A DNA stretch of 53,205 nucleotides from an uncultured Kiritimatiellota bacterium. Its GTDB lineage: Bacteria; Verrucomicrobiota; Kiritimatiellia; RFP12; UBA1067. Numbering within the stretch: the first letter of the stretch is position 1; the number at the start of each line of letters is the position of its first letter. The position numbers and the translations under genes were made by a program. The stretch spans positions 1-53,205 of the forward strand of contig CAKUCX010000018.1 in NCBI GenBank assembly GCA_934643865.1. The letters are read 5' to 3'. Below are positions 27,223-35,671 of the stretch, piece after piece. The notes beneath the pieces are model-generated. The model worked only from the letters and a program-made list of their open reading frames with translations. It was not told the origin of the DNA and made no database searches.

Positions 27223-27287
27223 GCCGCTCGGTTCCGCATCCTACGATCCGCCCCGGCGACGCGCCGCGCGCGGCCGAACTGAGCGGC
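27223..27287. terminator. Inverted repeat between convergent GH30 and regulator genes
   Basis: GCCGCTCGGTTC (27223-27234) pairs with GAACTGAGCGGC (27276-27287) at 11 of 12 positions around a 41-base loop. It may act as a two-way terminator; no U tract is seen. Confidence 0.3.
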
Positions 27288-27304
27288 TGGAGGGGGTATG
27301 GCGG

Positions 27305-28503
27305 TCAGGCCTTCTTCGCCGGGCGGCGGGATGCGCGCCAGGCCCGGGGCGAGAGGCCGTAGCGGGCGGTGAAGAGGTGCGTCAGCCGGTTCGCGGTCGA
27401 GAAGCCGCAGCTCCGCGCGATGCGGGCGACGGGCTGTTGCGTGGAGGAGAGCAGTTTTTCGACCTCCTTCAGGCGCGCGCGGATGATCGCCTCGCGGACG
27501 GTCGTGTGGGTGCGCTGCCGGAAGCGAAGCGCGAGCAGGGCCGGGGAGACGCCGAGGTGCGCCGCGACGTGGCGCGCGGAGATCGACGAGCGGCAGTTCG
27601 CGGCGATGAACGCCTCGGCGCGGTCGACGAGGTGCGAGCCGGGCGGGACGAAGGACGTCGAGGCGCGTTCCAGGACGCGCTTCGGGGGAAAGCGGACCAG
27701 GCGCGGCCGGAGAGACGGCTTTTTCTCGCGCATCATCTTGTCAAGGGTGCGCGCGGCTTCAAATCCTTCCTCTTCGAACGGGAGTTCGATGCTGGAAAGC
27801 GGGGGGCGATTGCTTCGCAGAGCGCCGGATCGTTGTCGACGCCGAGAACCGCCACGTCGAAGGGAATAGTCAACGCGGCCATCGCACAGGCGACGGGCAG
27901 GTCGGGGGCATGGTAGTCGCCCGCCAGCATGACGGCGGCCGGCTTCGGCAGCGCGGCGAGCCAGTCGGCGAGGTCGGCGCGGTAGCGGTCGCTCGCATGC
28001 GGTGCGGCGGAGTGGAAGACCCGGACGGCCTGGCCGTGCGTGCGCAGCTCGTCGGCAAAGCCGCGCAGACGCAGAAGGGACCACCGCGACGGCGGAATGT
28101 CCGGTAGGAAGCCGAACGACCTGAATTGCCCGAGCGAACGAAAGTGCCGGGCGCCCGCCGCACCGACGCCGGGGTTGTCGATTTCCAGAAAGGTGACGTT
28201 CTTGCGCCTTTTGAACAGGCGTTTGTTCGTGTTGCCGATCGCGACGAGGGGGATCTCGGAGCGCAGGAACGCCTCGGACAGGTTCTCGTGCAGGGGATGG
28301 TCGATGAGGATACCGTCGATGCCGTCTTGTTCGGCGGAGGCGACGGCGTCGGGCGTCAGTTCCTGCTGGGAGGTGAACAGCCGTACGTTCCAGTTGGCGA
28401 GCGTGCGGAGATAGCGAAGCGTCCCCGAAAACGTGTCGATGCTGGCGACGTTGGCGATGCGGAACGAGATAATAACGTTTTTCCTGTCGGCGTGCAGACT
28501 CAT
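27305..28503 (-). pseudogene. XylR-type regulator (LacI-like sensor + AraC HTH), frameshifted at a G6 tract
   Basis: Two overlapping frames together encode one XylR-family regulator. The N-terminal frame (28503 to ~27806, MSLHADRKNVIISFRIA...) is a periplasmic-binding-type sugar sensor with GIDGILIDHPLHE, FGFLPD and VAVLGVDNDPALCEAI. The C-terminal frame (~27806 to 27305) continues with SSIELPFEEEGFEAARTL and an AraC helix-turn-helix pair (ISARHVAAHLGVSP..., VARIARSCGFSTANRLTHLF). The break is at a run of six C (reverse strand; 27801-27806 plus strand). One extra C would give CEAIAPPLSSI and one continuous 399-codon gene of normal length. It is either a real or slippage-prone frameshift or a sequencing error. 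It probably controls the divergent hydrolase operon. Confidence 0.8.
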
Positions 28504-28512
28504 GCCGCCAGT

Positions 28513-28542
28513 AGTGTACCAGATGGACGGAAGGGGGTTCAA
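28513..28542 (-). promoter_or_regulatory. Promoter of the XylR-type regulator
   Basis: On the reverse strand, TTGAAC (28542-28537), an 18-bp spacer ending in TGG, then TACACT (28518-28513). Only nine bases separate the -10 from the ATG, so the mRNA is probably leaderless. Confidence 0.6.
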
Positions 28543-28556
28543 GTAGGAAGTGAAAG

Positions 28557-28602
28557 CGACATGTTTTGCGTGTCGAAAAAGACATCTTGCATTTAGTACA
28601 CT
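28557..28602 (+). promoter_or_regulatory. Putative regulator-binding sites and promoter of the 28.6-39.5 kb operon
   Basis: Related half-sites GACATGTTTTGC (28558-28569) and GACATCTTGC (28581-28590) are direct repeats 23 bp apart, as AraC-type proteins prefer. TGTCGAAAAAGACA (28571-28584) is also a dyad. A weak -35 TCGAAA (28573-28578) and -10 TACACT (28597-28602) with an 18-bp spacer overlap them. Confidence 0.5.
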
Positions 28603-28641
28603 GCTAGCGGGAAAACGGCGGCTTCCGCCGGGAAGGATGCG

Positions 28642-31600
28642 ATGACAATGACATGGACGACAATGACACGGATGGTTCTCGACGGGGCCTCGCCGCTCGC
28701 CAGGACGCTTGCGTGGGCCCTGGCCGCCGCGGGCGTCTGGATGGGCGGGTCTGCCTTCGGCGGGACCTGGCAGCCTCTCGGCGGCATCTGGGACGGCGAC
28801 CTGTCGGATCCGCTGCGCTGGAGCGGCGGGTTCTCCGCGAACGGCGGCGAGAACGCAATCTCCTCCCTGTCCGCGCCAGGCGCGATGACGGTCCGCGTGG
28901 CCGCCGCAGCGGAGACGACCGCAAAACTGCGGCTCGACGCGGCGGCGGCGCATCCGTTGGTCCTCGACGCGACGGGCGGAAGCCTCCTCTTCGCGACGCA
29001 GGCCGTCGCGGGGGCGGCGTGGCCCGCCTCTGCGCTTCACGTGCGGCTCGACGGCACGGACTTTCTGACGGGGAACGCAAACGACGCGCGCTGGAACAGG
29101 CAGGCGCAGGCGCGCCTCGCCGACGTTGCCGTGACGGCGTGGTCGCCCGCGCCGGACGTCGCCGAGCTGCGGGTGGCGGGCGCCGCCGCCGGCGTCTTCA
29201 ATTTCGTCGACGCCGACCCGCGCGGCGCGACCATGGCGCCGAACGGGGCCCGGCCGACCGTGTCGCTCTTCAACCCCGCCGCCTTCGCCCCCGGGCAGGC
29301 GGGACGCTACACGCATGGCCGCCTCGCGTTCGCCAACGTGAAGGCGTCGCTTCCCTCGCTCAACGTCTCGCCGCATCCCGAAGTGGCCGAAATCGCGGTT
29401 TCCGGCGGCTCGCTCGACCTCCACGGCAACGTCGCGCTCGCCAGCCCCGCGACGAACCGCTTCACGCTGACGGACGGCGCCGCGCTGCGCGCGGGGAATA
29501 CCTGGACGATGGCCGGGGACGGCGCGACGCTTCTCTTCAAGATGGATGCGGACGCGCGCGCCACGGTGCCCGGGTTCACCCTCGCGGGGCATCGGCGCGT
29601 CGTCCTCGACGGCGGGACCTTCAGCCCGACGGGGGTGGTGCTGTTCACGGGGTCCGACGCCGCCGTCTTCACCGCGCGGAAGGCGACGGTGGAGCGGGGC
29701 GCGGAGGCCCGGATCGCGCTGTCGGGCCAGGCGCGGTTCCTGGCGGAGGAGGCCGTGCTGCGGAACGCGGAGAAGTTCACGGTCAAGACGGACGACGACG
29801 CCCGCGTCGAAGTGAAGGGCGGCGCGCTCGCCACGCCGCTCATGGCGGGCGCGGAGCGTTCGCGGATCGACCTGGAGGGCGTCGACGTCGCCGTGGGCAA
29901 CTGGGGGCTTTCCAACAGCCGCGTGCGGATGGCGGCCTGCACCTTCTCCCCCGACGCCGGTTTCGCCGTGAGCGGCGCGGACGGCGCGTACCTGCTGACG
30001 AACGTGACCGGCGCGACGTCCCTCTCCGGGCATTTCGCCCTTGCCGGATCGAACGTCGTGACGTTCACGGCCGACGGCCTCGGTCGGACGCTTGTGGTGA
30101 ACGGCGGCGGCGACCACGGCAAGATCGGGAGCGGGCCCTACGGCGAGCTGAACCTCGAAGGCGGCACGTTCGCGTTCCGGGCCCCGAAGGCGTCGCAGCG
30201 CCTCAACCTGGGGCACGGCGCCCCCGGAAACGTGGGCGTCCTGAACGTGAGGGGCGGCCGTCTCGTCTCCAAGACGACGCAGGACGGGGCCACGCGCTCG
30301 TTCGGGCTGGGGATCACGCACGGCACGGGGTTCATCACGGTCTCCGGCGGCGAGCTGGACGTGTCCGGGCTGTGCATCTGCACGGAGGACAGCGGCAACG
30401 CGCGCGAGTCCGTCTTCCGCCAGACGGGCGGCCTCGTGAAGGTGGCCGCAGGCGCCTACCAGCCGACCTGCCAGAGCGTCGGCCTCTGCGCGACGGGGAA
30501 CGGCAAGACCACGCGCTGGGCGCGCATCGCGCTTGACGGCGGCGTCACCGAGGCGAGCGTGATCGCCGGTGGCACGTCCGGTCGCTGCCGCGGCGGCACG
30601 GGCTGGACGGCGTTCGAGGCGAACGGCGGTACGGTGAGGGCGAACGCGGCGGACGCCCAGATCCTGCGCGACTTCGACGAGGCGACGCTCGGCGAGAAGG
30701 GCCTCACGGTTGACGGCGACGGGTACGACCTGGCGATTGCGCAGAACCTCGCGGGCGCGCCGGGCGCGACCGGGCGGCTGACGCTGACAGGCGCCGGAAC
30801 GAAGACGATCAGCGGAACGAACGCGGTCGAGATCGTCGTGCAGGGCGGCGCGGCCGTGTTCGCCGCCGGGGCGGACAATGCGCGCGTCGCCCTCGTCGCG
30901 ACGAACGGCGCCACGCTTGCCTTCGCGGCGGGCGGCGCGCGGAACCGCACGTTCAAGTCGCTGATGCTGGGCGACGACGCGCGGCCGGCGCGCCTGAGCC
31001 TGACGGCCGGCGAGCCGCTGGCGGTGACGGGCGACGTGGTCGTCCGGCGCCTCGCGCTCGTCCTTTCCGGCGCGTTCACGACGGGTGAGAGCTACGTCCT
31101 CCTGACGTGCGGCGGCTCGATCGACGAAGCGTCCCTGGACGCCTGGCGCCTGGCGCTCGCGCGCGGGCTCGGCGAAGACCAGGGGTGCGACTTCCTTTCC
31201 GAGGAGGACGGCGCGGGCCGGCGCGTGCTGAAGATGGCCGTAAGGAAGCGGAAGCGGCTGGTCCTTGCCGTCGATCCGCATGCGACGAGCAACGTCGCCG
31301 CGTCCCTCGCCTACGACGCCGCTGACATCCTGACGGCGGACGTCGGCATGGTGGGCACGCTGCGCGTAACGGGGCCCGTCGGCCGGGGCGCGCTCGTCAA
31401 GACGGGTCTCGGGCGCGCGACGTTCGACCACGCCGCCGACTTCTTTGCGGGCGGCGTAAGCGTGCAGGCCGGTCTGCTCGCGTTCCCCGACGCGTCGATC
31501 TTCGCCGACGCCGCCCTCGGCGACACGACGTTGGCGCTTGGCGCGGGTACGTTGGCGCTGGGCCGGGCCGGGGCGGCGCCGGCGGCGCTCGTCCCGTCGT

Positions 31601-33102
31601 TCGTCCTCCAGGCTGCGTCCGAGGCCGACGCGGCCGTCGTCCAGTGCGCGTCGGATGTCGCGCTCGCCGCACCGTCCGCCGCGCACGGCTGCCTCGTCAA
31701 GCGCGGCCCCGGCGCGCTGACGCTGGAGGCGGCGGGGACGTGTTCGCTTTCGCCGCATGCGGGCGCGGACGTGAAGGACACGCCGCCGGCGGCGGTGCCA
31801 ATCGTCTTCGATCCGTTCGGCCAGCCGCCGTCCGCCGGCTATTCTTCGCTCACCGTGGCGGAGGGCGACCTTGTCCTGCGGGGCGCGGCGCGCGCGCGCT
31901 ATGAGATGGCGGGGCGGGGCGCCGTTTACGTCGGCATGCCCGTGCCGGACATCGCGCGGCCGGCGCGCCTCGTGGTGGACGGCGTGGCGGCGGCGTTCGG
32001 CGGAAGCCATTTCCACGTCGGCTCCGGCGTCCGCGCGTCGAACTGCGCGCACCCGGACGCGGCGTTCGTGGTGACGAACGGCGCGGTGGTCGAGGTGACG
32101 AGCCTGCGCATCGGATGGAACGGCGGCGACGAGGGGGCGCCGCGCGTCCGCGTCGCCGGGGCGGGCACGCGCCTCTACGTGAAGGAGTACCTCTATGCGG
32201 CCGATTCGGTCGTTCCGCGCCAATCCGAGGCGGACGCCCTCGTCTCGGTGACGGACGGTGCGCGCCTGTGGCTGCCGTCCCTGTCCGACGGCAATCCGAA
32301 CCATGCGCTGTGCCTGTCGTCCGGCGGAACCGTCCTCGCGTTCGACGGAGGCGGGCTTGCCGCCAAGGACCATACGCCGGGCCGCGTGCGCGTCTACGCG
32401 GCGGACGGGCGGCTTGTCTTCCGCAACAAGTCGGTCTGCTGCGTCTCCGAGATCCGCGTGGAACGCGACGATGCGGACGCAACGCTCGTGTTCGATGGTT
32501 CCGAATGGACGTTCGGCGCGTCCGGGGCGCTCGCGCTGGAACGTCCGGAGCGCCTGACGGTGCGCGCCGAAAACGCGGGGCTCGTCCTTGCGCCCGCCAC
32601 CGGGACGACGATGACGTTCCCATTGGCGGTGACGGGTCCGGGCGACCTCGTGAAGCGCGGCGCGGGCGCGCTCGTCCTCTCCGCCGCGCCGACGCTGACG
32701 GGCGTCTGCCGCGTGGAGGAGGGGGCGCTCGCGCTCGACGAAGGCGTTGTCGCGGCGGACCTCACGCTGACCGGCGCGGGTGCGCTCACGGGCGGCACGT
32801 TCGCGCGCACGACGCTTCTCGCGCCGCTTGGCGACGCGGGCGCCGTGACGGGCGCGGTGCCGGTCCTCGCGGGCGCGACGCTCACGGGGCGCACGCGCAT
32901 CGACCTTGCGCGCACGACGCCGCTTGAACACCCGCTTCCGCAGAACGTCCGCGTCGCGACCTACGCGGGCGCGGCGCCGGACGTTTCGCAGTGGACGGTC
33001 GTGAACAGCGCCACGCCGCGCGTCGTCGCCACGTTCTCCGCCGCGAACGGCGAGGTGCGCATGGCGCTGAAGGCCACCGGCTTCGTCCTCCTGTTTCGGT
33101 GA
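28642..33102 (+). CDS. Large secreted beta-helix protein with autotransporter-type beta-strand repeats
   Basis: 1486 residues. The Shine-Dalgarno GGAAGGA (28631-28637) favours ATG 28642; ATG 28648 is an alternative. An N-terminal hydrophobic segment (LAWALAAAGVWMGGSAFGG) is the likely signal. The rest is rich in Gly, Ala, Thr and Val with a repetitive parallel beta-helix pattern. Autotransporter-associated beta-strand repeats appear as LVKTGLGRATF (~residue 915), LVKRGPGALTLE (~1018) and LVKRGAGALVLS (~1337). The end (ATGFVLLFR) has no beta-barrel, PEP-CTERM or LPXTG-like signal, so anchoring is unclear. Such proteins in Kiritimatiellota and Lentisphaerota may bind glycans or form surface fibres. 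It heads an operon with two glycosidases (25-bp gap), suggesting substrate capture. Confidence 0.78.
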   Translation: MTMTWTTMTRMVLDGASPLARTLAWALAAAGVWMGGSAFGGTWQPLGGIWDGDLSDPLRWSGGFSANGGENAISSLSAPGAMTVRVAAAAETTAKLRLDAAAAHPLVLDATGGSLLFATQAVAGAAWPASALHVRLDGTDFLTGNANDARWNRQAQARLADVAVTAWSPAPDVAELRVAGAAAGVFNFVDADPRGATMAPNGARPTVSLFNPAAFAPGQAGRYTHGRLAFANVKASLPSLNVSPHPEVAEIAVSGGSLDLHGNVALASPATNRFTLTDGAALRAGNTWTMAGDGATLLFKMDADARATVPGFTLAGHRRVVLDGGTFSPTGVVLFTGSDAAVFTARKATVERGAEARIALSGQARFLAEEAVLRNAEKFTVKTDDDARVEVKGGALATPLMAGAERSRIDLEGVDVAVGNWGLSNSRVRMAACTFSPDAGFAVSGADGAYLLTNVTGATSLSGHFALAGSNVVTFTADGLGRTLVVNGGGDHGKIGSGPYGELNLEGGTFAFRAPKASQRLNLGHGAPGNVGVLNVRGGRLVSKTTQDGATRSFGLGITHGTGFITVSGGELDVSGLCICTEDSGNARESVFRQTGGLVKVAAGAYQPTCQSVGLCATGNGKTTRWARIALDGGVTEASVIAGGTSGRCRGGTGWTAFEANGGTVRANAADAQILRDFDEATLGEKGLTVDGDGYDLAIAQNLAGAPGATGRLTLTGAGTKTISGTNAVEIVVQGGAAVFAAGADNARVALVATNGATLAFAAGGARNRTFKSLMLGDDARPARLSLTAGEPLAVTGDVVVRRLALVLSGAFTTGESYVLLTCGGSIDEASLDAWRLALARGLGEDQGCDFLSEEDGAGRRVLKMAVRKRKRLVLAVDPHATSNVAASLAYDAADILTADVGMVGTLRVTGPVGRGALVKTGLGRATFDHAADFFAGGVSVQAGLLAFPDASIFADAALGDTTLALGAGTLALGRAGAAPAALVPSFVLQAASEADAAVVQCASDVALAAPSAAHGCLVKRGPGALTLEAAGTCSLSPHAGADVKDTPPAAVPIVFDPFGQPPSAGYSSLTVAEGDLVLRGAARARYEMAGRGAVYVGMPVPDIARPARLVVDGVAAAFGGSHFHVGSGVRASNCAHPDAAFVVTNGAVVEVTSLRIGWNGGDEGAPRVRVAGAGTRLYVKEYLYAADSVVPRQSEADALVSVTDGARLWLPSLSDGNPNHALCLSSGGTVLAFDGGGLAAKDHTPGRVRVYAADGRLVFRNKSVCCVSEIRVERDDADATLVFDGSEWTFGASGALALERPERLTVRAENAGLVLAPATGTTMTFPLAVTGPGDLVKRGAGALVLSAAPTLTGVCRVEEGALALDEGVVAADLTLTGAGALTGGTFARTTLLAPLGDAGAVTGAVPVLAGATLTGRTRIDLARTTPLEHPLPQNVRVATYAGAAPDVSQWTVVNSATPRVVATFSAANGEVRMALKATGFVLLFR

Positions 33103-33127
33103 ACGTGTGCGAGGAAGGGGAAAACGC

Positions 33128-35650
33128 ATGAAACACGCCTTAACGATGCTGGCCGCGCTGTGTGCGCTTTCGTCGGGAACGTTCGGCGAGACCGTGATCC
33201 GCGTTTCGCCGGACGGCCCCCTCTCGACGCCGCAGGCGGCGCGGGACGAGGTGCGCCGCCTGAAGGCCCTGAACGGTGGGCGCGTGCCGGACGGTGGTCT
33301 CGCCATCGTGTTCGCGGACGGCGAATATGCGTTGCCGGACGCGCTTGAACTGGATGCGCGGGACGGCGGCACGCCGGAGGCGCCCGTCGTCTGGCGCGCG
33401 GCGCATCGCGGGCGCGCTCTCTTCAGCGGCGCACGGAAACTGACGGGCTGGCGCCGCCTCGACGAGCGGGACGCGGAGGCGAACGCGCTCATTCCGCCGG
33501 CGTCGCGCGCGGCCGTGCGGGTGGCCGACGTCCCCGACGACCTGGACCTCCCCGATTTCCACGGCGGCAGCGAGGAATGCTACGCCAAGCGGCTCAACTA
33601 CCCCCTCTGGCCCTATCAGGACGGGCGGCGGCTTGACGGCGCGCGCTTCCCGAACCGCCCGCCGGACCCGCGCGAGCAGAAGCCGGGGTATCTCTTCACG
33701 GGCATGTTGACGCGCGGCAGGCAGGGCGCCGAATTCAAGCTGCGCGGCCTCGGCGCGAAGCTCGCCGTCTGGGCGCGCGAGCCGGACCTGTGGACGTACG
33801 GCCTCTTCCTCCACGAGTACGCCGACATGAAGATGCGCGTGGCGGCCATCGACGTGGCGCAGGAGACGATGCGGCTCGACAACACGTGGTACCCGCGCGG
33901 CTTCAACGCGAACCGTCCGTTCCACGTGTTCAACGCCTTTTCGGAACTGGACGTTCCGGGGGAATGGGTGCTCGACCGCACGCGGCGGCGGCTCTACCTG
34001 TTGCCGGTTGCGGACGTCGTGCGGACGCCGCCGGTGCTGGGGACGACGCCGTACCTCGTGAAGGGGACGAACGTCGCGCATGTCGTCTTCGACGGTCTGG
34101 CCTTTCGGTACTGCCGCCGCGACGCGCTGCGGTTCGACGCATGCCGTGCCGTGACGGTACGCGCATCCACGTTCGCCCACACGGGTGCCTGGGGCGTGAC
34201 GGTGCAGGGGGGCGCGGACTGCCGCGTCGAGGGCTGCGACCTCACGGATCTCGGCGAGGGCGGCGTGCGGCTCGCGGGCGGCGACTGGGCGACGCGCACG
34301 CCGGCGCGGCATGTGGCGGACAACAACCACATCTCCCACTTCGGCGAGGTCATTCCAAGCTACCGCCCCGGTGTTTCGCTCTCCGGCGTCGGCAACCGCT
34401 GCACGCACAACCTCATCCACCACACGCGCCACCAGGCGGTCTGGTTCAACGGCAACGACCACGTGATCGGCTTCAACGTCATCCACGACACGTGCCTCTA
34501 CAACGACGACGCGGGCGCGATCTACTGTTGCCAGCGCGACTTCACGAAGCGCGGCACGGTCATTGCGTTCAACCTCGTGCATGCGACCGGCAAGCGCCCG
34601 TATCCGACGAACGTCCACGGCATCTACCTCGACGACTGGAGCTCGGGGACGATTGTGTGCGGCAACATCCTGAACGGGGCCACGTTTGGTCTCCACTTCG
34701 GCGGCGGGCAGGCCACCGTCGCGACGAACAACCTGGTCGTCTCCTGCGAGCGCTGGTGCCATCTCGGCACGCGGCGCTGGCCGCAGCACTTCCCGAACGG
34801 CGTCATCGGGGCGGACAGCCCCCTCTACCGGAAACTGGCGGAGAACGCAGCGCTCTGGGAAACGGCAGCGTGGAAGGGGGCGTATCCGCACCTGCTCGAC
34901 CCGCTCGCCATCGAAGACAAGGTCCTCGCGCACGATCCGATTGCCTGTGTCCTCGCGAACAACCTCTTTTGGGCCTGCGCGCCCGTGCAGTTGCCGCCGT
35001 TCCGGGAAATCCTGCCCTACCTGACCGTCACGAACAACGTCGCCTGCACGAACGACCCCGGATTCGTCGACTACGCGCACATGGACTTCAACCTGAAGCC
35101 CGGTTCGCCGGCCTGGCGGCTGCTCGGCGGCAACAGCCGCTTCGACGAGATGGGCCTCTACGATTCGCCGTTCCGGGCGTCGCCGACGCGGAAGTTCGGG
35201 GCGGGGGTGAGCCCTGTCGAAATGCGAAAGGGCCGTCCGCGCGAGATGCGTCCGCCGGCGGTCATCCGCATCGACGTCGTGGTGGACACGCTGCCGGACG
35301 GCGTCCGGGACATTGCGCGCGACCTGGACAACGCCTTCATCCTCGCCTCATCGAAGGGGAAGCGGATCGTCGGCTTTTCCGAGACGGACGAGGCGCCGCA
35401 TGACGGCCAGTGGGAACGGTGCGCGTTCTCCTTCGTCCCGAATTTCGACGGCGCAGCGACGATTGCGCTTTCGGGCCGCTTCGGGCAGTTCACCGACTAC
35501 CGGAACGTGAACGTGACGGGGGCGCAGATGGACCGCGCCCTCTTCGGAACGGCGAACCACGACCACCAGAAGGCGGCGAGGCTGGCGATGAAAAAGGGCG
35601 TGCGCGTCACGGTCGAGTTCGAGGCCCGCGCCCATCCGGACGACGAGTGA
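33128..35650 (+). CDS. Secreted right-handed beta-helix glycosidase-like protein (GH141-like)
   Basis: 840 residues. ATG 33128 follows AGGAAGGGG and starts a signal peptide (MKHALTMLAALCALSSGTFG). VSPDGPLSTPQAARDEVRRLKAL and FADGEYALPDALELDARDGG are the usual opening of parallel beta-helix enzymes. Helix coils run through ~300-600, with NNHISHFGEV, GVSLSGVGNRCTHNLIHH, GFNVIHDTCLYNDDAGAIY and GIYLDDWSSGTIVCGN; the conserved Asp pairs in NDDAG and LDDWSSG are candidate catalytic residues. The order resembles GH141 (fucosidase/xylanase) or the related GH110-like beta-helix group, not proven. A C-terminal beta-sandwich follows (~700-840). Middle gene of the regulated operon. Confidence 0.72.
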   Translation: MKHALTMLAALCALSSGTFGETVIRVSPDGPLSTPQAARDEVRRLKALNGGRVPDGGLAIVFADGEYALPDALELDARDGGTPEAPVVWRAAHRGRALFSGARKLTGWRRLDERDAEANALIPPASRAAVRVADVPDDLDLPDFHGGSEECYAKRLNYPLWPYQDGRRLDGARFPNRPPDPREQKPGYLFTGMLTRGRQGAEFKLRGLGAKLAVWAREPDLWTYGLFLHEYADMKMRVAAIDVAQETMRLDNTWYPRGFNANRPFHVFNAFSELDVPGEWVLDRTRRRLYLLPVADVVRTPPVLGTTPYLVKGTNVAHVVFDGLAFRYCRRDALRFDACRAVTVRASTFAHTGAWGVTVQGGADCRVEGCDLTDLGEGGVRLAGGDWATRTPARHVADNNHISHFGEVIPSYRPGVSLSGVGNRCTHNLIHHTRHQAVWFNGNDHVIGFNVIHDTCLYNDDAGAIYCCQRDFTKRGTVIAFNLVHATGKRPYPTNVHGIYLDDWSSGTIVCGNILNGATFGLHFGGGQATVATNNLVVSCERWCHLGTRRWPQHFPNGVIGADSPLYRKLAENAALWETAAWKGAYPHLLDPLAIEDKVLAHDPIACVLANNLFWACAPVQLPPFREILPYLTVTNNVACTNDPGFVDYAHMDFNLKPGSPAWRLLGGNSRFDEMGLYDSPFRASPTRKFGAGVSPVEMRKGRPREMRPPAVIRIDVVVDTLPDGVRDIARDLDNAFILASSKGKRIVGFSETDEAPHDGQWERCAFSFVPNFDGAATIALSGRFGQFTDYRNVNVTGAQMDRALFGTANHDHQKAARLAMKKGVRVTVEFEARAHPDDE

Positions 35651-35671
35651 GGAGCGAGAGGGGAAGTGAGC

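Noticed and set aside
27733..33492. A 1919-codon open frame on the reverse strand opposite the large repeat protein.
   Set aside because: It is a GC-rich shadow frame: Arg/Ala/His-rich with no domain pattern, except its last part (28503-27733), which is the real N-terminus of the XylR-type regulator.
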